Of a DNA stretch of 64,000 nucleotides, positions 33,702 to 44,337 are shown piece by piece. Position 1 is the stretch's first letter. Every line of letters begins with the position of its first letter. A program made the position numbers and the translations under genes. The stretch is from Ceratocystis colombiana (lineage: Eukaryota; Ascomycota; Sordariomycetes; Microascales; Ceratocystidaceae). The DNA is taken from assembly GCA_026419805.1 (NCBI GenBank), contig JAOSLS010000118.1, forward strand, positions 1-64,000, read 5' to 3'. The notes below the pieces were generated by a model. It did no database searches. It was given only the letters and a program-made list of their open reading frames with translations, and was not told the origin of the DNA.

Positions 33702-35083
33702 ATAGCCACCAAGGCTCATTGCAGTCGCATAAAGGCTAGTGTATACTAAATGGGTGCGTGTGCCTGAAGGTTGTGCTGTAAAAGCACGCGCCTTTGCATG
33801 CTGCGCTGTTCTGCTCTTTGCAAACAGCCAGGACTGACCGAGGGGCGCTTCTTATCTATAGTGGCGCTTCTCTGGAGAATATATGATCACGATCGGCAAG
33901 GTATTACAAAAGAAATGGATGGTGGTATCATTTAAAACTGAGGGAATCTTGGCACTTTATCAAGTCTAGGCCCTGAGGATTGGTCTGTAGCGTTTGTTCG
34001 TTTGGTTTTTCGTTTGGCTTTTTTGTTGTTCCGTTTTGTCCTTTTCTCCGTCCTTTGCGACCTTGTTGTTTTGCTATACTCACCATATTCATTATAATGC
34101 AATACGCTGCTTGTTCCTACGTGGCTACTCCTCCTGGCCGGAGTTTGGGGTGTTTGTAGATATTTAAAGCTGTTTTGCTGGCTAACTTGAACTGCCTTCT
34201 GGGTTATGAGGCGACGAGATTTATATACCAAGCAAGTGGGGCCAATATAAATTTATATGTAGATGAAAAAAAGGCTGGAGGTGACTGATGCGTCGTTTGA
34301 TCTTGGTGACCCCAGTTGACGTTAAATATACTCAAATCGAATCAAATCAAATGGAGGCGACTGATGCACTATAATTAAAGTCGTGATACTTGGGATGGTG
34401 GAAAGCTGGTACTTGTGGAATGATGACTAAGCTTTAATGGGCCCGACCCGCCAAAATGAGCCAAAAACACCCCCTGTTCAGGCTACTGTTTTGGGGCTAG
34501 TGCATAGACTTCTTGTTTACAAGGCTCTGTTAACTAAGCTTCAATGCTTGAATTTTGGCAGGAAAAACGGTAGCCACCCCCCTCGCTTTCAAACTTCCCC
34601 CAAACACCATCGCCACCGTGGATGACTATCACGACACACGATAACACTAAATACGTCTTAAATCCAGCATCACGACGCGCATTTTCTCCTGCTGAATTAA
34701 TTAACCCTTTTTGCATTCAATTATTCCCGCGATTTTCACGCGCCAGGTCACTGCGTAATCTTGTTATCTACGTGAGCGGATACCAGTCTTTCTTTTTCCT
34801 CTCTTTATCTATTTCTCTTCTTTGACGGGTCAGAAATTTCCTCACTGCCGCCGTTCGCCCTTGATCTGCCCCGGTTTTCTCTCGCTTTTTTTTTTTTTTT
34901 CATTGCGTCTGTTGAATTCAAGGGAAACTCTGAACTTCCTTCTTGGGCCCTGAGAACCTTGTCGCACTCAGTCGCAAAAGTGGGAGGGCCATATATCGAA
35001 GCCGAAATATCGACGGTCCTTCGCGTCGGATCCTTTGCCTTTCCTACTTTCCTCTCGTCCATGTCGCCGGAAGGTTGCCATCC
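33702..35083. other. Intergenic region between Atf1 and Dsn1
   Basis: This holds the Atf1 3' UTR and the Dsn1 promoter. Two pairs of short direct repeats occur (GGAGGYGACTGATGC near 34276 and 34351; ACTAAGCTT near 34428 and 34533). No gene is seen. Confidence 0.5.
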
Positions 35084-36868
35084 ATGACGACAGTCATACA
35101 ACACCACCAAACTCTGCAAGTCCTTAGCATGAGCAGTCAGCCGCAGCGCCGGTACAGCAAGCGCCTTGCTGGTGAGTCTTTTCTTGAAAAATTGCGGCCT
35201 TTGTCTAAACCCCGTGTCTTTCACTCTTTTTTCTTTTTATATTTCCGTCACCGTATGTTGCAAACTAACAATGCGGCCGTTTATTACTGCAGCCACGTCG
35301 TACGATGAACAAGATGGCGACTTTGTCTTTACACGCGCTTCAAAGCGAACCAAGACAAACAACGAAGAGACTCCCATCGCCCCACCAAAGAAGACATCAC
35401 GAGGTCGTCCACCTAAAGAAAAGCCGACGACCATTCCGGAATATGAACATGAAGCTCTGGCACCTAGCTCCGCAAAACCTGCACCGACACGCAAGACGTC
35501 TCGACGAAAACCCGCCACTTTCGACGGCCAAGACCAGGACGAGTTCGCCCAACTCATTTTGCCGAAGCGCACGCGACGGTCGACACGTGTGTCAACAGCC
35601 GTTCCTGACGAACAGCCGCAAGAACACCAGAGACAAGATGACGTACCACAGCCACCACCACCGCGACAACAAAAAGCATCGAGAAAGAAACAGAATGGCA
35701 CATCAAAATCGCGGCAGCCGCAATCACCAGCGCAAGAGCCTATCATGGAAGAGCCCATGACTCTTGTATCAACAACACCGAGGCAGAACGGCGAAGAGTC
35801 AATACACGACATCTCACCAGTAGTACCAGCCGGTGCTAAGATTGCGCTCCCTCTAAGTGACACACCCATCATCAACAGAAACAAGGAAATGCGCAAAAAG
35901 GGCGGCGGCCGGAGGCGAAGCAGCCTTGGCATGAGAGGGCGAAGAGCAAGTTCCTTGACATCAATGGGCCACACCGCACTACCACATAAAGAAGTCACGG
36001 AAGCCGAGTTTTACAAGCACATCGAAGCAGAAGGTCTTCCCGAACCGCACAGGATGAAGCAACTTCTCACATGGTGTGGCGAGCGTGCATTATCAGCAAA
36101 ACCTCCACTGGGCTCATCACATTCTAATGCAATTCTTGGGGGTAGGCTCTCCCCGACGTGGATTATTCTTATTCTTAACATATGCTAACAACTTCTACCT
36201 TGTAGCCCGGGCCATCCAAGATCAACTCTTGAAAGACTTCCAAAGCAAGTCGGAATTTTCAGATTGGTTCAGCAGAGAAGAAGTGCCTTTACCACCAGTA
36301 GTGCTTCAACCAAACCCGCGTAATATTGAGCATGAAGAAAAGATTGCTATTTTGGAAGCCAAAGTTTCACGGTAAGTTGGCCGCTACAAACTTGATCATG
36401 GAAAACATCATCACTAACGCTAGCCATGTTTTTAGGTTGCGAGAACTTAAAAAAACCTGGCAAGCATTACGAAAATCGCCCCAAGAAATAATATCACCCA
36501 TGAATGAACCGTCGACCCAGGACTCACAAAATGATGCTGAGCTTCTGGAAGCTTCTGATAAGCGCATTCTTGATGCTGTCAGCAGTCCGGGCGCAGTATC
36601 GGCGTTGGCAATACGGCAAAAGACGCTTGATCGATTACGAAATATACAGTCAACACTAGAGATGAAGGTCGATCTGTTGGCTGATGGAGCTCACAAGCTT
36701 GAGCAACGAGTCACCACTGCTGGCCGTGAAGCAGATCGAGTCTTGAGCCTCAGCTCAAACCGACTCAAAGACCGGGAGAAGCGCGAGAAGGCACTGACTG
36801 GCACTAAAGACATGCCTGTCATGGAGGTACTCCGGAGCTTAGGCCGGATCTTGCCACAGGGCGGTTGA
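35084..36868 (+). CDS. DSN1: Kinetochore protein Mis13/Dsn1 (MIS12 complex)
   Basis: Four exons, 35084-35171, 35293-36141, 36206-36371 and 36436-36868, give 511 aa. All three introns have good donors (GTGAGT, GTAGGC, GTAAGT), and phases 1, 1 and 2 join without stops. The start MTTVIQHHQTLQ is followed by the fungal Mis13 hallmark YDEQDGDFVFTR. An AT-hook-like RGRPPKEKP lies in the disordered first part. Tandem basophilic sites RRRSSLGMRGRRASS near residues 235-250 match the Aurora B (Ipl1) region that controls CENP-C binding in Dsn1. The conserved helical domain follows (EFYKHIEAEGLPEPHRMKQL). The C-terminal third is coiled coil that packs with Nsl1, Mtw1 and Nnf1. The protein links centromeric CENP-C to the Ndc80 complex. 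Confidence 0.9.
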
Positions 36869-37880
36869 TGGGTCTACAGCTGACTACACACAAAACTTGC
36901 GGTTGTCTTTTCTCATGGCCATGTTTCTAATACGGCGATCTTTATGACTTTTACTGACTCTTCTTTATATCTTCTTCTCGACATGTTGTCTGTCTTAACT
37001 CCTATCTTTTCTTACCCTTTCTTACTCTTTTTTCTTTTTTTCTTTCTTCTTGGATTACTTTTCCTTTCTTTCTCTATCAACTTTGGAATACCCCCTTTCT
37101 TTCGTTCTGGTCTGTTTGCTTGCTATTTTCTCGCCACGTTTTTCTTCACTTGTGATATCTTTTTTTGTTCCTGGTTGTATATACATTTGTTTGGAGGCTG
37201 ATGGAAATGGAATTCCGCCATGTCTTGGTTTTCATTCAACTTTTTCATGTGAGGCATTTCTCTTTTTCGGACTTGGGACTTTTTTTTCCATTCTTGCCCA
37301 TGTGGCTATCTGGTGGTCTGTTGAAAACTTCATCCCCCCATGATGCCCTTTGACATTCTTTACCTTTTTCATTTGTGTAGTCCATTTATTGTGGATAGGA
37401 TATGGTGAGGTGTGGTATTTTGTTGTCATCGCCTGTCCTGTGACGGCTTTGCTGTGGTGGTGGATGATTAAGAAAAGGGGTGAGAGGGGAGACATTCAGA
37501 ACTTCTTGACAGGATCGTGATGATGGCTTAAGATACAATACGGGTACCTGTTGCTGAATTTAGTGACCCATCTTGGTCTGCTCTTGGTATATCTCCGGTA
37601 CAGGTTCCTTACAAGAAGATACTGATTTTACTTGGAGGAGCACTGGAAAATAGATGATGAACATGATTGCCTGCAGCTTTACAAGCCCAATACAGTCTGA
37701 GGCGGGACGATGCCTCCCCCTCATTCGCATTCTACCATATTAGGTTCAATTGATTAATCGATGTGTCCTTCGTTCAAGTATTCTTACAAAAAAGATAAAA
37801 AATCTCATACGCTTACCTGCGCATGGGATGACTCTCGCTACTGTGCTATATTCCATCTTCATCCACCTTCTAGCACCTTA
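36869..37880. other. Convergent 3' intergenic region
   Basis: The left half is very T-rich on the plus strand, as expected for a Dsn1 3' UTR. No gene is seen before the SDHAF2 stop. Confidence 0.5.
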
Positions 37881-38674
37881 CTAGTTCTTCTTTCCTGTCT
37901 TGGTCTCTTCTAAGGTCGGCATGAAAGCCATGCCCTCGCCAGCCTGGCCATCGGTGGCCGACCGGCTTTTAACATGCTCGCGTAGTAGTAGGAGCACCTC
38001 GCTCTCCTTCCAGCGGGATGGAACGGGCCGATAGGCTGGGCGAAATGTCCCAACAGTCTGGGCCCATTCGCCAGTGCCCGGCTCGCGTTTCCACTCGTCC
38101 TTGAGTGATGCGTCGTCGGCAGGAGGTGCATCGGGCTGTGTCGCCCAGTAGTAGATGTCCCAGTCGTTCTCGTCCATGAATTTATCGTATGCCTCAAGCT
38201 GTGCGCGCGTCATGGTTGGCAGATAGGCGGCGGCAAATGTCGACAGGAGAAGATCAGATTCGAGGATGCCGCGCTTGCGAGATTGGTCTGAAGAGTTGAT
38301 AAAGAATGGTTAGTATTCGGAAATGTCATGGCTACGTGAAACGTCCTGTTCTTTTTTTCTTTTCTCTTTCTTTTCCCTCTTCTTGCACTATATGGCATGT
38401 GGACGGCCATGTAGCTGGATAAGGAAGTCCCCGAAGGCTTACAGCGCAGGCGAGCACGCATAGTATCGTCGCTTTCGCCCGATCGTTGAAGCGGCTCAAT
38501 CTTGAGCGTGATTCCCTCAAGCTCTCCGACGTCAAGTTCGCGATGAGCCGTGTCGTCAGCTCTCAAAGCAGCAGTGGTAGCAAGGCTACGAGAAGGGACG
38601 AAGGCCCTCGCCGTAGCAATGAGAGACCGATGGGCAAAAATTCGGCGAGATGTAGAGTAGATGAGATTGGCCAT
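37881..38674 (-). CDS. SDH5: Succinate dehydrogenase assembly factor 2 (SDHAF2/Sdh5/Emi5)
   Basis: Two exons, 38674-38443 and 38287-37881, give 212 aa. The 155-bp intron starts GTAAGC, contains a TACTAAC branch and ends TTCAG. The phase-1 join creates the family hallmark YQSRKRGILESDLLLSTFA. The N-terminus (MANLIYSTSRRIFAHRSLIA) is an Arg/Ser-rich mitochondrial presequence. The second conserved block, YDKFMDENDWDIYYWAT, is also diagnostic of the SdhE/Sdh5 fold. The protein promotes covalent attachment of FAD to the succinate dehydrogenase flavoprotein in the matrix and so is needed for complex II activity. The ATG at 38674 is chosen over one 20 codons upstream because it begins the presequence. 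Confidence 0.93.
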
Positions 38675-39237
38675 GGTGGAAGGTTGATTTATTCTAGGTG
38701 TAGTGGAAAACCTGGGATTTCTGGGTTGTTTCAAAGATCAATTACTATATAATGGCTCTGACTCTGGAGGATAACGTTAAGTTATTTTTTACGGGCCCTA
38801 GCTTCTTCCTCTGACGTTAGTCACGACAGAAAAAAAACAGGCTTGCGCTAGAGAAGGCTACGTCCACGAGATAGAATAAATGGTAGAGAGGACTAGTCTA
38901 ATAAGTACACACCCCTCAAAGGGGGACAAATAGAACAGTGTTGTGGGATGAGGGCTACATGCTTGATATTGCACCCCTACGTCACATAGCATACTGTTTG
39001 CACACCCATCCCATTACACCTAGTATACACAAGACACAATTCATCACCACACATGCTCTGGAGCTTGGCTGTATTCGTGCAAAAAGAATATCTTGCGCTT
39101 TAATCTACTATCGTCACTTATTAAGCCGCGGAGCGTTGACTCTGCCATGTAAATCGCCCTATGTGTACAAGCTTCTCTATGTGCAAAAGGGCTTGGTAGG
39201 GACCGGGAGGATGGCTGTCTGGAGAGACAGGGCGTTG
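38675..39237. other. Intergenic region between SDHAF2 and ERV25
   Basis: Tandem-oriented gap holding the SDHAF2 promoter and ERV25 3' UTR. No gene is seen. Confidence 0.5.
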
Positions 39238-40200
39238 TTAAATGAGATGCTTCGACCTGTAGAGTTGCAAATATGTTAGCGTCTGTATACCAAGCATGCA
39301 ATAGAAGAGTCTCTTTGCGAACTAACCGGAAGTAGGCCCGGAGATACAGAATCTGCCATGCCCAGAGACCGACCAGGAGCCAGGTAGTGGTAACTCCAAA
39401 CCACTTGACACGGTTATTTGTGCTCTCATTAGTATCGCGAAGCTTCTGTTCACGGCTGCGCAGATACTCCATTTCCTCAACAGTTTCAGCGATCATTTCT
39501 TCCATGCGACGCAGGTCGGCTTCGACGGGCTTGAGCTTCTCAGTGGCCTGAATGGCAGCCCAGTCCTTGGCATCGGCACCGATATCGATATCGAGCTCAA
39601 CTGACCGGGTGGGGTTGTTTATAGACTGGCCTGTGATGATTGCACGTGCGGTTAGCTTGTGCTTGGGAAGCCTGGGTCACATACTGCATGTGAAAACAAT
39701 ATGCTTCATTCTATGGTTGTGACTACTAGACTTACCAGTGAGCGTGTTCATGAAGCAGATATCGAGAGCGGCGTCAGCATGAGAAGTGAAGACCACACGT
39801 TGCTCGCCGGCAATGTCCTTGGGACGACCGAATTCGTTGCCCACCTCATCACGGATCTAGACTGCATGTTAGCATATGCTTTCCTCCAGATGGCGCTATG
39901 CTGTCCGTTATAGCAGACGGAGCAGCAACTAATGAATACTGCAACACAAGTAAATTTATAAAAGCAGGAGCAAGATACGGATTTACATACGTGCATGTTG
40001 ACAGACATGCCGTCGCCTTTTTTGCCGCCAACAATGGCCGTCACTACCACAAGCTGTTCCTTTGTAACAAAGTTGCGAATGCAGCGCTCCTTTGTCTGAT
40101 GTGTCTGGGTTGCAAGAAGATCGAACTTCAGGGCAGATGCCGAAGAAGATAGCGCAAGCAGACTGCAGGCATAGTAAAGAAGGCTCGATAATCTAGCCAT
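39238..40200 (-). CDS. ERV25: p24-family COPII cargo receptor component Erv25
   Basis: Four exons, 40200-39991, 39856-39736, 39630-39327 and 39256-39238, give 217 aa, the usual length. All introns have consensus donors (GTATGT, GTAAGT, GTTAGT), and phases 0, 1 and 2 fit. A signal peptide (about 1-22) precedes a lumenal GOLD domain starting ALKFDLLA with conserved cysteines (ERCIRNF; DICF). A coiled-coil stalk follows (MEEMIAETVEEMEYLRSREQ), then one membrane segment (WFGVTTTWLLVGLWAWQILY) and a short cytosolic tail YFRSKHLI. That tail is completed only by the 19-nt last exon, which confirms the splice. Erv25 pairs with Emp24 in ER-to-Golgi transport, including of GPI-anchored proteins such as the one encoded at 4.7-6.0 kb. 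Confidence 0.93.
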
Positions 40201-41867
40201 GATGATTCGAGACTTTGGAAGCTGGCGATTGTAGGGGGGGTGGCGGCTCGTTTCGAGGAAGGAGGTTTACTAGTCGTCGGCTTTGAAGGGGGGATAGCAC
40301 CAGTGCTTGGGTCGGCGATTGACTCGTGGCTTTTATAAAAAAAGAACACTCTCGATGTTGATGTATTTCTCCTGTTACTGACTTAATGGGTCGCGCTTGG
40401 CTACAGCTATCCCAAAAGGCCAAGTTCGTCCTTAGCTGTTCGAACGCCTCACGACAATATTGACGCCACATATACATGTGGCGGTAGCTGGACACTAGCC
40501 GGCTAAACAGCGGCAAGGTGAAGCCTTGCATGCTCAAAGTAAATGGCTTGTGCTTGTCGAGAAGCCACGGTTTAGCGCGATCCTTCCAGGCTCCGCCCAA
40601 GGGACTTGGTTTTTTCTTTGCCCTCGCTTATACAGAGGGATACCAGCGAGTACATGGCTGAGTAGTGGAACAGCCGGCTAGGGTGCTCAATTGGGTGCAA
40701 CTACGTTTGGCCACCCCCATTTTTCATGTACCCGTATGTACCGCATGTATCAGAATGTACTAATATGTACTAGTATGTACCAGTGCGGAGACGTGCGGAG
40801 ACTTTGAGGCGACGTGTTGAGCCACTCCCCCCTGGCTCTTGTCATACTGGGCTAACAAAAGGGAGAAGAGAGGGACTCCGTTAGTAGAAAAACAAGCAGG
40901 AAAATTCTTGAAGAATTGATTGGTCATGCAGGCAGACTAAGTGGGTCATGTTGGCGGTATGAGTAGCGTGGTAGCTTTAGTCAAGCAAATATAGAGACGA
41001 GAAGACGAGGAGGGGAGAAAACCTTGGCTCCAAAACCAAAACCTTTTACCTCGCGTTCACACTTGTCTCGTCAATCCACCCTCCCTCCCTCCTCCACCCA
41101 CACTCCCATTCCCAGTCTCACCACTGCAGACACCCTCCAGGTCCCCGTCCCAAAGGCCGATTTGACACGCCCCAAACTCAACTCCATCTACAATATTCCA
41201 TGTTCATGTTCACGTTGACTTGACTATCGTCATCTTCAAGGCAGTTTTGATACCAAGCTACCATCGGTCGCCTTGAGACTTTTTTTTCCTGCTTTATTCA
41301 CCACTACTAGCCTTTAGGCGTCGGTGTCGCCTCGTACGTGGTCTTTTTTTTTTTTTTTTAATACTGAGCCACCTCGATTTTGTCGGCGCCCTGCCCAACC
41401 AGCACCAAAATCAGCGCCCACCTTTACTAGCTACCCACTTACCAACAAGTTCACCCACTCCTCTACCGTGTTGCTCTCAATAACGCGTCATATTTCACCA
41501 CTATCCATCACTTCATTTGATAAAACGGCCTTTTTGGGGTTCTTTTTTTCTTTCTTGCTTCGCCTTCGGTACGCGCGCACTTGGCCGTAATTTTTTCTCG
41601 CTTGATACTTTCGTGTCGCGAAGCAACTTTTATTCTCGCCTGTTTTGCTCTGTTTCTTCTCCACCTTCGTTCCAAAGCACACCGCCACCGCCGTGATTAA
41701 TCGCTCGCTCGCGACTGAAAAAAAAAAGTCTACCTCTATTTTGCCTTGATTCCATACCTGAATACTGGTGTGTCGTGTGCTTCTATATATACTACACGTC
41801 TTTTGTTTCATCCCCACAACAAGCCAAGTCCCCTCCGAACTGCGCGTCTTCTCGCGACAAAACCACG
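40201..41867. other. Divergent promoter region of ERV25 and the FAR1-domain gene
   Basis: This contains a phased ATGTA array (40726-40784) and then, from about 41000, a long C/T-rich plus-strand leader for the FAR1-domain gene. No separate coding region is supported. Confidence 0.55.
40726..40784. repeat. Six ATGTA motifs at about 10-bp spacing
   Basis: ATGTA starts at 40726, 40736, 40745, 40755, 40765 and 40775, giving spacings of 10, 9, 10, 10 and 10. Units read ATGTACNNGT-like and five of six extend to ATGTAC. The array lies between two divergently transcribed genes. Confidence 0.75.
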
Positions 41868-43093
41868 ATGTCCTACCCTGGCTTCCCTGGCTCAAATGGA
41901 ACCCGGAGAAGCTACCAATCACATGGCAGCCCGGCCAACAAGCAGTCACCCGCCCCGCAGCATGTATCTTCATACTCGCCGTACCAATCGCAACAACCCC
42001 AGCAAGGTGGCTACCAGCACCAGATGTTCAACTCTTTAGCTACCGCTGTGCCGGGCCCGAGTCATAGACCAACACCTACTCATGCGCCTAACGTTGGTGG
42101 CGTTGGCCCACGACCGCGGCCTCCTCCTCGTTCGCAGATAACCAACTCACCCTTAGTCCACCCCGCACAAACCATGGGAAGTCAAAACCTTGGCGGGGCA
42201 TACATGACCGGCCAGTCGCTGCATCAGCAACACTTGGGGCAGCAAGGACTCGGCCAGCAAAGCCTAAACCAGCAAAGCCTATCGCAAACTCTGGGCCAAC
42301 AGAGTCTCGGCCAACAAGGATTGGGGCAGCAAGCTTTAGGCCAGCCTTCGCTCAGCCACCACTCTCTCTCGCAGCAGTCCTTGTCTCATCAACCCATGAG
42401 CCAGTCCGTTCAGCATGACTCTCTTCTATCCCACCAAACTCACGGCGGCCACCAGTCACACCAAGGCCACCAATCCCTTGCTTCACAGCACCAACCTGCT
42501 CATCAGTCGCAGCAAATGCACTCCCAGCAGATGCATCCCCAGCATCAGATGCACCAGATGTCTAGCGCTCGCCAGTTGTCTCATACCGGGCATACTGCCC
42601 ATCAACAGGCTCATCCTAGTCCTCTATCACACGGAACCCATCAAACCCAACAATCTCAACAATCCTTGACCAGCCAGCATAGCACTTCTAGTCACCAGAA
42701 TCACCCATCTCAAGCGATCCAACCTTCTCAATCACAATCACAATCGCACCATCCCCAGATGCAACAAGTCCAGGCTCATGCAAAGGCCCAGGCCCAAGCC
42801 CAAGCAGCAGCGCAAGCCCAGCAGCAGGCTCAACAGCAGCAGCAACAACAACAACAGCAGCAGCAGCAGCAGCAAGCGCAGGCACAGGCACAAGCCCATG
42901 CAAAGGCCCAAGCTGCAGCCCAGGCACAAGCTGCAGCCCAGGCTCAAGCCCAGGCTCAAGCCGCTGCACAGGCTCAAGCAGCAGCGCAAGCTCAAGCAGC
43001 AGCGCAAGCTCAGCAACAGGCTCAGCAACAAGCCCAACAACAGCAACAACAGCAACAACAACAACAGCAGCAACAACAGCAGCAACAACAACA

Positions 43094-43144
<51 letters not shown>

Positions 43145-44337
43145 ACAACAACAACAACAGCAGCAGCATCAAGTACAACAATCACAACAAAAGGCGCAAC
43201 AGGTCCAACAGCACCAATCCCAACCCCATCAGCAGCAGCAGCAGCAACAACCTCAGTCTTCCCATCATCATACCCCTGTCATCCCCCCTGCTCAACCACA
43301 CGTAAAGCCCAAGAGAGACTCCGTTTCTCAGACACATACTAGTGGTACTGATGAGGCTGAAGCACAGCTAATTGCTGAGAGTGCCGATACTAGTGCCGCT
43401 GGGGGGGAAGGGGCAGAAAAGAGCGAAGAAGTTGCACCCTATGCTCCACCCGAACCACTTGGGCCACTCATGTCTCCACCCCCAGAAGGAGGCAGCTATC
43501 CTACGCTCGAGGCTGTTCACAAAAGTGTATTGGCCTATTGTACGTCGGTTGGGTACGCCATCGTGATTGGGCGGTCGAAAAAAACGGTGCCTGGGCTCAA
43601 AAAGGTTTTGTTTGTTTGTGATAGAGCCGGAAAACCCCCCACGCGTGTTGCTGCCGAGCAGCGCAAGCGTAAAACTACATCACGGAAGTGTGATTGCCCT
43701 TTTGGCTTCTTTGCCATTGAGCAACGAACTCAGTGGACAATCCGCTACCGTCCTGACCGCCAACATTTGCAACACAACCATCCCCCCAGCGAAAGCCCAT
43801 CCAATCACCCTGCAGCTCGCAAGCTTGATAGCAAAATGGTAGCGGCTGTCAAAGCCCTTAAAGAAAACGGTAGGTTATCCCATTGTGATATGTTCTCAGC
43901 TTGAAACTAGCCAACTGACTCGACTTTACCTAGGTATCGGTGTTACTCAAACACTAGAGATTCTGCATTCTGACAACCCCAATGTTCCGCTATTGCCGCG
44001 TGACATCTATAACGCACGTGCAGCGATCGCTCGAAACCCTGAAGCTGTAGCTACGGGGCTAGCAGAAAATCGTGCTGCCATTTATAGCAAGCCAAGTATA
44101 TCCACCGAGGACCGCCTTAAGGCAGAACTTCGAATGCAGCTAGCCGAGGCCAAGGAGGAGCTGGAAACTCTCAAGGTCGAAAGCCAAAAGGAGATTGAGT
44201 CACTCAAGAACACGCTGAAAGAAAAAGAAAAGATGATTTCCAAGTTTGAGATGTTCATCGATCTTTGCAATCACCGCGTCACAGTCCGCCTTGAAGACGA
44301 CCCCCCAGCCCAGCCAGGGAGAAGCTCAGACAAATAG
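41868..44337 (+). CDS. Polyglutamine-rich FAR1 DNA-binding-domain protein
   Basis: Two exons, 41868-43869 and 43934-44337, give 801 aa. The 64-bp intron starts GTAGGT, ends CCTAG and is followed by an in-phase Gly-Ile-Gly. The first 540 residues are low complexity: short LGQQ/SL repeats (about 122-178), a His/Gln region, Ala-Gln repeats and 44 consecutive Gln (nt 43035-43166). A FAR1-type domain of the WRKY-GCM1 zinc-finger superfamily lies at about 543-640. It begins SYPTLEAVHKSVLAYCTSVG, carries the metal ligands FVCDRAG and KCDCPFG, and closes with HLQHNHPP. A C-terminal coiled coil (about 725-780) contains EELETLKVESQKEIESLKNT. FAR1 domains derive from Mutator-like transposases. No transposase core follows here, so this looks like a transcriptional regulator with a Gln-rich activation or condensate region. 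Targets are unknown. Confidence 0.8.
42233..42400 (+). repeat. Tandem GQQ(S/G)L peptide repeat in the FAR1-domain gene
   Basis: About nine near-tandem copies of a 5-6 residue unit (LGQQGL, LGQQSL, LNQQSL, LSHHSL) are encoded in-frame, residues of about 122-178. Confidence 0.75.
42826..43166 (+). repeat. CAG/CAA polyglutamine tract with Ala-Gln interruptions
   Basis: A mixed CAG/CAA array encodes Gln runs broken by an Ala-Gln region and ends in 44 uninterrupted Gln (43035-43166). The mixed codons make it more stable than a pure CAG repeat. Strains may vary in length. Confidence 0.9.

Noticed and set aside
42688..43185. Long minus-strand frames of poly-Leu and poly-Val/Ala opposite the FAR1-domain gene
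   Set aside because: They are antisense readings of the CAG/CAA repeat and carry no independent coding signal.
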